64,000 nt of DNA from Paragonimus skrjabini miyazakii (lineage: Eukaryota > Platyhelminthes > Trematoda > Plagiorchiida > Troglotrematidae): contig JTDE01021178.1 in NCBI GenBank assembly GCA_014338405.1, positions 1 through 64,000 on the forward strand, read 5' to 3'. This document shows, one piece after another, positions 25,582-37,601 of the stretch. Positions within the stretch are counted from its first letter, which is position 1, and every line of letters begins with the position of its first letter. Below the pieces are notes generated by a model. The model did not search any database, was not told where the DNA came from, and worked only from the letters and a program-made list of their open reading frames with translations. Position numbers and translations under genes: made by a program.

Positions 25582-28011
25582 CTATATTATGCTAGCAGAG
25601 GGCGGAGTTTCGGTTATAAATAAACAAGTGTTTACGTGCGTTTGATAACCTTTTGAAAATCTCAGTTGTTTGCTAAATTTGTTTCTGTGTCTTCTTCGAT
25701 TCATGGCGAATAGGTTTAAACTTCTAAGTCTGTTTTCATATTTCAGGCTTTTAATACTGTGGGAAAATCTTGTGAGGGGACGCTGTACCTTTTCGAGTAT
25801 TTCGGTATTTTTTATGAGAAACGGGAGCCACGCTTGCACAAAGACTTCTGGCTCCTTGTATTTAGGAATATGTTTAATTGATATATGATCCTATCTACCT
25901 TCTGTGCTGCCCATGAAGCACTAAGTAACAACCTTGTAATAATCGTCAGTCATTGGAACCCTCAGATTCCCTATTTCTGACAACATTTCTATTTCCGTCT
26001 TGGCCCAATCTTTGCCTATCTGCTTTTATATCACTAAGGCATCGACCGGAAGCGACCGCGTACATTTTCCTATGTTCAAAGAAAGTTCCCAATGGTGTTT
26101 GTTGAGGTCGCTTTCAGATCATCCGCTAACATTTGACTGGAATCGTTTCGCGTCTTGGTTAAGTTATTAATGAATAAGAAGAATAAGAGTAACCTCAGAC
26201 CCGGCATGTTTGTGGTCATACTAGACTTCGATTGCGCTCCTTGTGCCTAGACATATAATCTCCTACTTAACAAAAACGGTCTTAAATCCACGCAAGGGAA
26301 TTTGGGGTAAACATTACTACTTCCAGCTTCATTATCAACAATCGGTAGTTTACCTAATCGAATGCCTTTTTCAGTCAAGCTAACACACTTAAACCTTTTC
26401 TCTTTTGTTTTGGCGTCTAGCGATTTCATCCAACAAACGAAGAAGATTAGTCTAGCACGACTTTCTTTCCCTACAAACCAACGTTGTTGGATAATTAGAA
26501 TTCCATGATTTGCAGCGCGGTGTGCCATCTTGCTCCTGTGGATTCTTTTCAGCACCACAGCAGCATCACAGGTGTAAGACTGGACTGACCTGTAATTTAA
26601 AGCATACTCTCTATTCCATTTTTGTGACTTGGGGCAACCGTCACAAACCTCCAATTTCCCTAACGCCTACATTGCGCAAGTGATTTGTTGAAAAACAAAT
26701 CAGCCGGAAGTCTCAAAATCGCCGATGAATATCATCTAGTCCAATTGGAGTTAAGTGTTGCTTCTGGTATGATCGCTACCTCCTTCGTCTGCGTCACACT
26801 TTATCCGACATACCACTGTCCCTGATGTGCGTCTTGTCAGAGGATCAGCGTCGATTTTAAGCTTTTTTGAGTCAGTTTTCGTACCCTTTCTTTATACGTC
26901 TTATACGTTTCGCACAGGTCACGGAGGGAAGCTTTCGCTTGTAAATAGCTATAGGACACCTCAAGTTTTATTTCGATGATTCTAGCTAATTCTCCTTGGA
27001 TTCCCTCTGCACTTTGGTAGGACTCTGCTGTACAACTTTGTATTCCAAGTATCTTCGACGACTGCCTTAGGCCTCGGGTCTCATCCAGGCTCTTCACTTC
27101 AGGGCCTAGTGGGGGTACCGCATCGCTTTGCTTTATATTTAAGAGCGACATCAGCTGTCTGTGATAATAAATTATAGTTTAGCCTTCTCTAACAGTCATC
27201 TCAGTTTTCACATGTTTGGTCCCCAATCCATCTCATCTGGCTAGCTTTTTTGATCATATTCCGGTTGCTAATTTTCCTAAATGTTGAGCTCTACTTATCA
27301 GTTAGTCCAACACCCGTAACCCCTTGATTAGGGCGCGATCACTTTTCGTTAACGGTGATTCACCAGCCAGATCATGGAGTTCACTTGGATTCTCGGCAAG
27401 TATCAGGTCTAAAATTGATTTACCTTGGTCCATCCTCCTAGTTTCTTTTCCAACAACTTAGGGCCCTCGAGTGCAAAAACGCTAGTGGTGTTTCCCAGAA
27501 TGATTATTCAGGAGTTTGCGCAATATCCCCGTGAACATGTGATGCATTGAAGTCTCATGGCAAGCAGATTTCGTCAACATTCATGATTTGCTGCTTGATC
27601 GCTGAAGTGAACTGCCAATTTTCTGCCTTTAATGCTGTCGGGTTTCTATAGACACACGATATGAATATCCGTGTCACTTGAACGGTGACTAAACAGGATA
27701 ATGTCTGTATATTAGGTTTGATAATTTAGATTCCTTTCATCTCCTTGCATTGTTGCGAGACGAAGAGTAATGCACCGCTACCAACCCGTCCATCCTTATC
27801 AGTTGCATAAGCTCAAAATCCCGATGGACAGTGTTTCTACTCGCATGTCATTTTTTAACCATGTTTCAGTTATGGCGATTACATTCGACCCCTCGATTAG
27901 AGGACCCTGTCTGCTTTTAATGCCACCCAGTCGCTCTTTTGCATGAGCAATTTGACCACACCAAGTACGTTGCTTGTGGACCTGAATTTGGTGTGTAACG
28001 TTTCCCTGCAA
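25582..28011 (-). mobile_element. CR1/Jockey-like LINE, internally deleted
   Basis: Reading leftwards, 28011-27799 encodes the endonuclease opening SNVIAITETWLKNDM. About 27790-27720 gives DGRVGSGALLFVSQQCKEM, and about 27432-27370 gives DQGKSILDLILAENPSELHD, the late endonuclease block. The region 27151-26837 (KASLRDLCETYKTYKERVR) resembles the basic linker after the endonuclease, and 26654-26247 is less certain. At 25839-25582, QAWLPFLIKNTEILEKVQR and ENRLRSLNLFAMNRRR are the RT C-terminal block. The catalytic RT core between about 26250 and 25850 is missing. This is a different family from the LINEs at 1-17 kb. It is inactive. Confidence 0.8.
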
Positions 28012-28149
28012 ATTTCACGACTATGGATTCCTCCTCATACTGGTGTGACACCTCAAACCCGCAAACCGTTTTACTTCCAGTTACACTTAAAGGTCCATCG
28101 TTGAGCTCATCATGTTCTCTGCATTATGATATGAATCTCGGCCCTGTGT

Positions 28150-28660
28150 GTGAGTGTTGTCAGAGTCGCCCTTGCAAATTACCGTTGCGGCTTTGTCCAC
28201 AGTTTGTGTGGCGATCCGTTAAAACGACGGGCTCCGCAACAGGACGACAAGCCCTCACGATCTGCCACACACGCATGTTCACGAGTACAATCCAGACAAC
28301 AGCCCGGTCGCAAACACATTTCTCTCAACGTTGACCCTGTTCGCGGTCCAGCCGCGACCTCGTTTATGGTCGTCCCGCGCGCAAAAGTACACCAGCGCAC
28401 GCACATGCACGCCGGCCTCGCGATTACCATAATCGAGGCCAGTGCAGGTGCGCCGCTTACTCGGTCAGTCTGTCGCGAAACCCGCACGAGATGTTGCTTT
28501 TCGAATTCAGCCGCGCTGACGACAGTGAATTGTGGCCTCGTTTGAGGCCATGTTTGCTTGTCTGTCTGCGTCCGAGCGACGACGTGAGCGCGCCACCTTT
28601 GGCCGAATCGAACAAAGACTGTCACGACCTCGTTTGACGCTGCACGTGATGAGGGTGGTG
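28150..28660. repeat. GC- and CpG-rich block with stem-loops
   Basis: Base composition differs sharply from the AT-rich surroundings, with many CG steps. Three hairpins share a CCTCG core: 28355-28372 (CGACC/GGTCG), 28414-28440 (GGCCT...AGGCC with inner GATT/AATC) and 28533-28550 (TGGCCTC, loop GTTT, GAGGCCA). Long frames are open on both strands (28150-28545 + and 28625-28179 -), which is expected from the composition. It could be the 5' end of a mobile element or a promoter island. Confidence 0.5.
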
Positions 28661-28677
28661 TGAATCAGCTTGCCATT

Positions 28678-29184
28678 ATGCGCCCGCTTTTTCACCCAGG
28701 CTCACAAATTTCTCAGTCATCCTTCGATCTCCACCTCGTTCGGTTACTCGCATCTGTGGCGTGTGTGATCCATTTACCCCACTCATCTCTCACTTTAGGG
28801 CTCAGTTTTCCGAGCCCCACTTCATCTGTTTATATTCCCTTTCAACCCTTGTTCGACCATTTTGAATCGTCTCGTTCCGCTCCTTCTAATTACGTCATGA
28901 TGAGTCTAAATGAGCTGAGTATTTTCCTACCGTTCATCTTTATTTTTACTCCGAAACCGGCGAATTTAATTATACCCTACTACGCGAAAAGTGAAATTAT
29001 GCACCAGATCGCTCACCTGTTATACATAAGGCTTAATGCTTTGTACTTCTGCGTGTGGGTGACAAGGTCACGCGGCTTAAGGTTGTTGCTAGGATCCATG
29101 GCGTGCGTGATTGGACTGCCCACATTTAGTCTGTGTTCGGTTGTTTCGCTTCGGCATCTGGTGTTCGACACAGTTTGCCGGTGA
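28678..29184 (+). other. Longest open frame in window; unrecognised, internally repeated
   Basis: Counting from the first ATG (28678), this gives 168 residues. An upstream GTG at 28660 is in frame. Two segments resemble each other: VRLLASVACVIHLPHSSLTL near the N-terminus and LRLLLGSMACVIGLPTFSL near the C-terminus, about 340 bases apart. Hydrophobic stretches (for example IFLPFIFIFTP) could be membrane segments or simply T-rich composition. No family is recognised. The duplicated DNA and the GC-rich block just before it suggest a multicopy repeat rather than a host gene. Confidence 0.3.
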
Positions 29185-29249
29185 AGTCGAACCAATCGAA
29201 ATGTTGCATTCAGTTCATCGGTTGTTTGGATTAAGGCTGACATTTATAT

Positions 29250-31389
29250 CGAAGGTAAAAGATTCCATTCGTACTGACTTCAAGTCATCAGTTTTTTTAA
29301 AAATTACCATACTCATTCGGAATTATTCTGAAGTAATATTATCCCTTAGTTGCATATTGAACTTCCGCTGGTAATTAAAACAAACATTTTGATTCTGAAC
29401 ATTTTTACCCCTCCGATTTGTAGAGTTTTCATTATCATAATGCGAGATCAGAATGTATAGTTACGTCGATTGTGTAACTTCTAGAAACTGGACAGGTCAC
29501 TGATCTAACCACACGACTCGCAATTTTATTTGTATTTATCCGCATACTTGATCGGATAACACGAACTGTTCAAGGCCATTAGTGTGTGATAAATGGATTG
29601 AGAATAACACAACGTTATGAGCAAGTTGTAATACTCTACGTTTCAACCACCTCGGGTGGCCTTCCTCAGGAGTGAATCTTGGTACCATACGATGGATTAG
29701 TTTTACGGGGATGTATGTAGATCTTAGTGTGGGTTCATATGCGAACAACCTGGGAGTTTATGGATGAAGGCGGAAAAATCTGTGATTATCCATTTAATAA
29801 ATGGAGAGACATTTTTCGACATATTCTACTGAATATTCAAGGCATCTGATATCCCAGTGATAAATCTTAACAGGAACCAAATTAATCGTTGTGCTCGTGT
29901 CCACCTCATTTGTGCAGTTGAACGTAAATGCTATATAGCGAGATATCTGAACGCTTCCTGGCAACATAACAGGAGTTTGAAGGTCGCACAAGCACTGACC
30001 TGGATGTAGATATCTCGTAATCTAAATATGGATTATGTTTAACATTTCAATAGCTGGTGAAATTCCTTCTCGTATCTTAAAATACATCCGCTTTTTGTGA
30101 TTGACCTACAAACTACCTTGCAGTTGGTTTTTTGCGAACAGTTGATCCCCGAGCTTAATGGTGAACACCTTGTTCACTCCTGTGTTTCATCGCCACCACT
30201 CACGCCGAGAACTTGAACCCAGAATTTGTCAATGGGTGTGAGAATAGTGGTCCAACTAATTATCCGCTGAACCGAGGGAATCGCGGTCACCGGAGTTGCA
30301 TAGTTGATACCAGAAGCGATTCCAGCCCATGCGAAAAGTATAGCGCATGAGCTAGGAAATGTTATTTACACACCCTCGTGCAACCCGGCTGACCGCAATT
30401 CCCGTTGTCTAGCGGATAGGTGTTTGAACTGTTATTCTCTAGTGGTTGTCAACCGTTATTTCAAATCAGTTTTAAACCTTTTTGTCACTCGAGCCAGCTA
30501 CTAATTTCAGCGATGCACGGTGGCTGGCATCAATCAGATAAAATGATTCACTCAAAAACTGCAGTTTATTCAGGTTTTATTTTTGTAAGTAGTTCCTTCA
30601 GACTAGAGGATGTTGTGGTTTACCATGCCATTAGGTGTTCCGTGAGTTTCAGCATTTGAAAGTCCTTTGTGTTGAACACTGTACATCCGTCATGTGTACG
30701 TGTCCACACTTGCTTCGAACATTTTCTTCAGTTCCCTTGTCACAATTTCATTTATTTGTTTCTCTCGTGCTGTATATGACCTATACTTTCGTCTGTGTTC
30801 TGTTATGATTAACCTTCCTTCCAAGTTAACACTGTCTTCTAGTTCTGGTTGATCTACATTTTTAATACTTGCCTGTCTGCGTAGTTTTATTTTACCATTG
30901 GAAAGTCTCTTTGTTTACACCCGAGAGATAGAGATTTTACTTCAGTTTACGATTGGATTAACCGGTCCAGGCAGGATGCGGTGAGGAAAACTGTGCTGTA
31001 ATTTCCCCTAGTTTTAGTTCATCCGGTTCACATCCCATACTGGTATGCGGATTGAACCGCGAATGGTTCAACACGAGTGGTTCTTGATTGCATCGGTTCG
31101 TGTGACCGTCTTTCGTCCTCAGTTACTGTGGTCGGGTTTTCATCCTCATCATCACAGCTAGCATTATCCCAATGGTTCACATTAGTGTTTAGCTGCTGTA
31201 CAACCACGGAGAGAAGTGAAAAAAGGAGATGAGATTGCACCTATGTTCAACCTCAGACATTCAACGCTGAGGTGTTTACATCCTGCTGACATGCAGTCGG
31301 ACTATAAATGAAAGTAAGACGTCGTCCTTGCAGCTTCCTTTCCCTACGTTATTCATTGCATTTGTTTCACAGATACTTTAGACACACGA
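29250..31389 (+). other. Receptor intron, nothing recognised
   Basis: Only short frames occur, none with motifs. GAACCCAG-type strings near 30195 recall a tRNA-like B box but have no matching A box that I could place. Confidence 0.3.
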
Positions 31390-31710
31390 TGATACTATTC
31401 ACGCCACTGTGCTCGATTAACCGCCACTTCTGTTAGCATCTACACCCACGGACTTTGTGAATCCCGAGGACACCAGCTCCGGGAGGCGAGCCCGACCTGC
31501 AGTGTCTAACCCACTAGTAGCTGTCTTCATTTTCTTGTACATGCTTTTCATTTATTCACGTTGAGCCGTATGCCAGTCGACCACAACGTCAGTAAAGTAC
31601 GCTTGGCGCGGTAGACGACTAATCGACTTCAGATGTACATGGTCTAGTCACCTAAGTCTATCTGTATTTGTACATGAGGCGATGGCACTCGTTTCACACT
31701 GGCTACCAAA
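31390..31710 (-). mobile_element. LINE family A 3' end remnant
   Basis: The sequence matches the 3' part of the copy at 15890-16480 in the same orientation. Shared blocks include CTC(C/G)GG(A/T)AG(G/A)CGA-like, GGCAGAG/CGTAAAGT-like and ACATGG(T/C)CTA, then CACCTAAGTCTAT against CATCTAAGTCTGT. It corresponds to the polyprotein C-terminus and 3' UTR. No readable frame remains. Confidence 0.55.
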
Positions 31711-33775
31711 CGTCAGTTTATTTACTGATTATTGTTTATGAGCAATCAAACCCTGATATTATCGATCAAATATTTGAAACTGTTTCATTTCCTGTGCTCT
31801 GAGTAGCAATGTTTTACTGACGTACTGCGTATCATAATGTCCCCACCCATTGTCTTTCTTGTTTTGCCACTGGTTTAGATTTTAAAACAATAGGACCAAC
31901 TCGTTTTCTTGTTTTCTACTCATCACGGTATCAGTTTCAAATTGGTGTTTCTCTCTGTTGCGTCTTTCCCCATCCCCATTCGCATCTCAGATTATCATGG
32001 TCTGATCGATCCGCCAGCAACGGAGCACCTTTATTACCTAGCGGGTCGAGTTCTTGTCGACCATATTGTGACAAGTGAGTAATTGTATTTATGTCCGGAT
32101 ATGTATTTACTCTTGTCAAGTAACTTTCCATACTCGGGGAATCCCAATTTTGTCCAGTTTCGTCGACTGTCCCTGTTATCACGTTTGATGATCGTGATAG
32201 GACCCGACGTATTTCTTGTAGGCTTGCGCAATTCTAAGCTTCGGTTGTGAATCACTTGCGTTGGAAGCATTCGCGTTTGTTAGACATGTACCTTTACAAT
32301 CCACTACTGTGTTGTTGATCGACTCATATCTCAATGTATTGTATACAGCGGTACATCAATTCCCAAACGTTGTGTTCCGACGCAATTGTAGAAGTAACTT
32401 GTTTGTTCTGTTTGCTCTATCGTTTTGCCAGTGCCTTTTATAGTGCGTGTCAACCTGAAAGGATGAGATTCACAAACACGTCGTTCTGTCGGTTGACAGT
32501 ATTGTAGAACATCTTTACATTGGCAGATAAACACACTGTTGTTGAAATGAAGTCAAACGCTGAATAGTGGATACTAATCATTTAATAGTTAGTATGTAAC
32601 TGCGTTCACAAGGCTATTATAGCGAAAATTTGAACGGAATCATCAGAACATAGGAGTTTTTATGTTACACTATTCCACACGCAACCTTAAACGTGTGACT
32701 AGTATGGAAGTAAAAACACTGTATTCGATTAACTCAAAGAGGTTAGCGTCATAGATTCTTTTTTGTCTAAAAGAGACCAAGTAGAGAAGACTGAACTTTT
32801 GCTTGTTTGAGCTAACAGGCGTTTGCTCGGTTTGTATTCTATCAGCTGTACTACGATGCCAAACGTGCAGCTCAAAAATCTCATATTGGGCCTTGATCAG
32901 CCGTCTCTACCGTACGGATTACATCAAATGAATCAAGCTTTTTTTAGCAGTTAAGACGACCTCACCAAAGCTGTTATGGCTTCGTAGCTTAACTGGCAAA
33001 GTATACGTCATGCAGATTCTAGTGGTTCCCGTCGCTGGTGTGAATCAGACTGAAGCCAAGGTTTTTCACATTGAGGTGTCTTCTGATTTAAAATGACCCC
33101 GTCATTTCAGCAGTGCATTTTTATGCTCCTTGAGCTGTTTACTTTTGGCGTTTCACATAGACGAAGGACAATTAATTCATTATTCTCTGGTCACGCCGAC
33201 TCGTGCGAGCAGTTGCTTATGCAGTGTTTTCACAGTGCACGTACTATGCTGCGTAACTACCAGTGGTCTTTGCACATCATGCTGTAAAGCCGTACCGAGT
33301 GCGCATTGACGTTGTGCGTTCTGTTCTTCAATAAAAAAAATCGATGTCAAATCGACATCCCACACGATTGTGGTCCATGAATAACACTCAGATTCTTACT
33401 ATCTGACCATTGATTTCATCAGATAATTCATCAGGGTAAATGCAATTGTGCAGATAAATGAACTTCTCGGCTATTCTTAATGTGCCACTAACGTGGGGTG
33501 AACGTAGATAGGTTTCTGTCAGTTTTGAAGTAGCACTTTTCACTTTGTCGAATCGAAGCTGAGCTCGTAGCAACGAATTGACTCCGTTATCCTGTTGAGG
33601 TCGTCTTGTGTTATCTTTACAGACTGGGCAGTATCCTCTGCATACACTCAATATCGAAGTCGGTCACCGGGGAATAGTTGTACACCTCTGCGTTGGTATT
33701 CTACCAGTGTTTTCAAATTATTGGTTTAGTTTCCAACGTAACTTCGTATCGTGGAATACGTTGTTAATCATGTTT
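31711..33775 (+). other. Receptor intron, nothing recognised
   Basis: Short open frames only (up to about 81 residues). No domain, repeat family or RNA gene was recognised. Confidence 0.3.
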
Positions 33776-33945
33776 TTTGTGAGGATAAACCGATCCGCTA
33801 AACATCCACTGTACCGCGAGCCCACATGGACAAATCAATACATGAACTTCATGAGTCTCGCTTCTCTCGTTTACGAAAGATCATTAGTTCATATACTATC
33901 TTACAGGTCGTCAAAAATATGTTGTTTGAATAGATCGAATACTAG
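33776..33945 (+). mobile_element. Penelope-like element RT fragment
   Basis: The + strand encodes HPLYREPTWTNQYMNF, then SLASLVYERSLVHILSYR and SKICC. This fits the block YRKPT-T-x-x-Y-x-x-F followed by a basic R-x-LV-x-x-L-x-x-R segment, typical of Penelope-like reverse transcriptases. It lies within a longer 136-residue frame (33608-34018) whose ends do not match. It is a short fossil. Confidence 0.6.
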
Positions 33946-34772
33946 CCCATCGGGCATTATTGCACGAGACACTTCGCGTCAACAATTTGCCATGTTCTTC
34001 TGTCAGAAAATGGAGTAAACTTACGCCGTCAAAAATTTCAACCTTGAGAGTGTTCACTGAAACTTTTCTTCAAAAGGAATAGTCTGATAAATGCATTTAG
34101 CTAGAACGTTTAAGCCCCAGTGAGTAACATTTGTAATGTAGCAACGCTTGTTTTGCTTTCATGTACCACTAAGTTGCCTCTATTCCAGATCAGTAGGTAA
34201 ATTCTTGTATTCTGTGGCATCTATTCCCGCAGGCGGAGAAACATTCACTTCGGTGCGACAGAGATAACGGTTAAAACTGTGGTTAAGTGACTTACACCAA
34301 TGTGGTTGTGAGGTGCATTCACACACTGGTAGACAGGTGACACCCAACGGGGATGAAACACCACATCACAAAGTACCTGTCAGCACTATATCATCCCTCA
34401 GTGTCACGAAGAACAGCAACAACACACATCTACTGAGTTATTTTGAAACTCTATTGATCGGTCGACCTTAGTCTGCCTTAGCAGTAATCCGCTGACGATC
34501 TTCGCATATTATGGGTTTAGATGTGAGTATAGTTCATGATCCGGGTCAATTCGTAGGTTTTGTTTGACGTCTGCTAATTTTTTTCACGTTACTCACGTTT
34601 GCGACCGGATTTGCTAAGTGAAATCATATCGTACTTTATATCTTCTGATTCTTATATTCAAATCTACTCAAAAAATGGCTTGCTGATTAAGGTGTGCTTT
34701 CATTGTTAATGTCTGAGAATGAAAGGTGACCGGTTTTACCGATTACAACGGTTTTAGCAGCTCAAATGGGAA

Positions 34773-34810
<38 letters not shown>

Positions 34811-35570
34811 CTACTTGGTCTGAAGTTGGGTGTGACTCATGACAGTAGAAGGCAGCTTTTAAAGTGTGACGCCCGTCCGAATTCAGTTTATTACGGGCTT
34901 TTCATGTCAAGTTTTGACAATCTGTTCACGCGATAGTGAGTTTATTATTATAGGGTGCTCCACAACAATTATATAATGGGTTTTCCTACTGAACTGCCTA
35001 AAACGGTATTTTTGTGTGCACTACATTCACTGATCAGAGTATCTAACAATATCCGACTAGACATTTAATTCAAATGTTCTCATTACGGTCGAATCGAAAA
35101 TCATCCCGGCAGAACCATGAGGATTCGTTGTGTAGGTTAGTAATTAACACCTCGTATACTTCTATCGGCAGCACATGAACCAAATTTGTTTGATATCTTG
35201 ATTGGTTATTGTTAGGTATTAATCATGAGGATATGGTCCGAGAGCTATTACGCGCCCGCCGGATAATTCTTTGACTCACAAAACGTGGTGACATTTTCGT
35301 TCTTCTCGCAATGCCACGAGCAGGTAACGTGATATGGGACTGGTAAGAGGACAGGCTCTGACATTTAAACAAATACATGTGGATGTACGACGGGTCGCCG
35401 CTATACTTCCCAGATCGAAAACTGTTTTTCATTCTCTCTTGCTGGGTACCAACTCAGGCTAAAAGTGAACGAACTGGAACTTTGAGCGTGATTAGTCTTC
35501 CGATCTTTATCTAACAGAGTTTGGGTTACTTTGGCAACTAAGTTAAAGCTTCAATCATACGTTTTGGCAG
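33946..35570 (+). other. Receptor intron with (GT)17 microsatellite
   Basis: No coding signal was recognised. The stretch contains an uninterrupted GT repeat and scattered short frames only. Confidence 0.35.
34775..34808. repeat. (GT)17 microsatellite
   Basis: A perfect dinucleotide repeat of 34 bases, probably length-polymorphic. Confidence 0.95.
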
Positions 35571-35689
35571 GTGCCGCACAACAGGGTTACTCGACGATAC
35601 CTTTTTCTCTGACTCCGGAAGAGGAGGACGGTGTCACCTCCGAGAACATCGTTGTAATTAAGCCCCCCCCCCCTTCCAGAAAGAATGAA
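35571..35689 (+). CDS. Candidate receptor exon encoding an acidic/proline-rich insert
   Basis: An acceptor (TACGTTTTGGCAG) ends at 35570. The frame reads AAQQGYSTIPFSLTPEEEDG, then VTSENIVVIKPPPPSRKNE, before a good GTATGT donor at 35690. The start phase fits the exon ending at 20649, giving Ser at the join. The end phase (0) does not fit the terminal exon, which needs one leftover base. An unseen exon, another donor (for example GTGTCA at about 35629) or rejection must therefore be considered. The sequence does not resemble standard helices 8-9. If real, it may be an insert. A run of 11 C codes for the prolines, so an indel there would change the frame. Confidence 0.3.
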
Positions 35690-37377
35690 GTATGTTTCAA
35701 TCGACGAGTTAGTGATAGCCAACCTGTGGTGTTTTAGAGATGTTTTTCATTGACTGACTCAAATCAACCGACAATTTATATAAACACTGCGGAATTTCGG
35801 TTGTCATTTTTCTAGTCAAGCTAGATGACTGCCATATTTCAGCACGATAGTCCAACAACACACGAGTCATACACAACAGAAAGATGACTGATTTGCTCTG
35901 GGAACAGAGTTCTAGAATCGCCTGCCAGTAAACGTGATCTCAATCGTTTTTACGAACCTCTGACAACCATCGACTCGACCTTTAGAAATACTGCGTTTTA
36001 GTGGGCAAACTCAACAGCACCCTAATATCTGTGATTCCCTTGTCCGCAGCAGATCCGGATGATAATTGTGCGTTTTCAGACATAACGGGAGGAATACATC
36101 TTACTAGTTTCCTCTGAAGAAACGCCATTGTTTTTTTTATCGGGGCAGTTAGTGACATGACTATAATTGAACGTTTATAATAAACTTATTTCTAGGTAAT
36201 CTTTTCATTAGTTACCTTGAACAATCGTTTATTAAAACTTATCGCCTTGGATCGCTTGCTGAAAAAACGTGTGTATTACTGTAGTTTTATTTTGGGTTCG
36301 TAATTGACGACCTCTATGCTCTTGTTGTTAGTACGTGTTTAATACAAAAATGGTTTAGGAAAAATAAAGGGAATTATCGTAATCAACATAACTTCTATAG
36401 CTGCCATGGTGACACCGATCTACACTTGGGCGTAGCTTGCCACTGCCTTAAAAAAACTGAATCTTCACATCAATGTACATGATGACAGCGATTGAACGCA
36501 GTAAACTGTGAAGATGCATTAAAAGAGTGGCTACTAAAATGAACTGATTGCATGAATTGTTTTTTTCCCACCATGTACAGGTCGTCATTGTTTCATCATC
36601 AGAGGTTAATTGACTATTGAGAGTTTACGATTGATATTTCGTAACAACGCGAGGGTTGGTTGAGTCGACTGTATGATTTGTTGTCGGGTCGTGTTTCTCA
36701 ATCGATGATCCAGGGTTTCTAGTTTGACTGTCTTCCTCGTTACTTGCTCACTTCAATGGGTACATGAATCGCTCGATCATCTGTTTACTTCTGTTCCGCC
36801 AATTCAAATAGCACTGTGGTTGTTAGTAAACTGAGTGATAACAGATTGGTAATGTGAATTGACCCCCCAATTTGTGAAACCTACTGTCCAGGTTGAAAGC
36901 AACGGACAATTGTACGACTGGGTATGTCCGGTTCTAGGTAGATTGGAGCATTAATCAAATGATTCCCACAAAACGGTAGATTTGGGATAACCATCTCACG
37001 TATCGCGTTCCTTGAAGGTCTTGCCCATTTCCCCTTTTTGTGAAGCACTGTGAACGTTTGCGGATATGCCCTCGTTAATCACATTTTTACTTAAAAAAAC
37101 TTTTTGTCTTGCCAAACTGCCCTCTGTAGTTCCCCAAAACAAGATCAGTTTCTTACTTGCGTATTAACAAATTTATTTAATCGTGCAATATTTAGTTCAC
37201 ACAGTGTACCTGATGGTACACAATGTTACCTTGCACGGCTGTTTTAAATAATGGGTATGTCGGTAATAGAGATAAAAAAGAGAAGAGGGTAGGAATGTGA
37301 TTGTAATGGTTACCATTATCATTAATAATGTATAATTTACTTGCCTGCTTTTCCCTTGCTAACCACTCGGTCGGCAG
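35690..37377 (+). other. Last receptor intron, nothing recognised
   Basis: AT-rich, without credible frames. It ends at the acceptor of the terminal receptor exon. Confidence 0.4.
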
Positions 37378-37601
37378 GTGGTCAACCGTTACTGGAGCGT
37401 TCTAACCGGCTGCGCGATTTGTCCCCGATGCTGGAACAATTGAATTTGGAACATCATCAAGTTGTGGCCCAATTACGACAGGACAAACCACAGTTGGTCT
37501 TCCCTGAATTGTACACTGAGATGTTCCAATTGACCGAAGAAGCCGAGGAAGAACGGGAACAGAATTTGGTCACAGTGCAGTCGACCGATACACGTAACTA
37601 G
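37378..37601 (+). CDS. Nuclear hormone receptor, terminal exon with helix 10-12 and AF-2
   Basis: The acceptor is a pyrimidine-rich tract ending GGTCGGCAG at 37377. The frame reads GQPLLERSNRLRDLSPMLEQ, then LEHHQVVAQLRQ, then FPELYTEMFQL, and an acidic tail to a TAG at 37599-37601. RLRDL...H fits helix 10/11 (LRxL...H) and LYTEMF fits the AF-2 helix consensus (two hydrophobics, x, Glu, two hydrophobics), which docks coactivator LxxLL motifs. The AF-2 Glu is kept, so the receptor may activate transcription. About 23 residues follow AF-2, rich in Glu. The exon starts with two bases of a codon, compatible with the exon ending at 20649. Confidence 0.85.

Noticed and set aside
28179..28625. 148-residue - frame in the GC-rich block
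   Set aside because: Both strands are open because stop codons are rare in GC-rich DNA; no domain and Cys/Arg-rich composition typical of such shadows.
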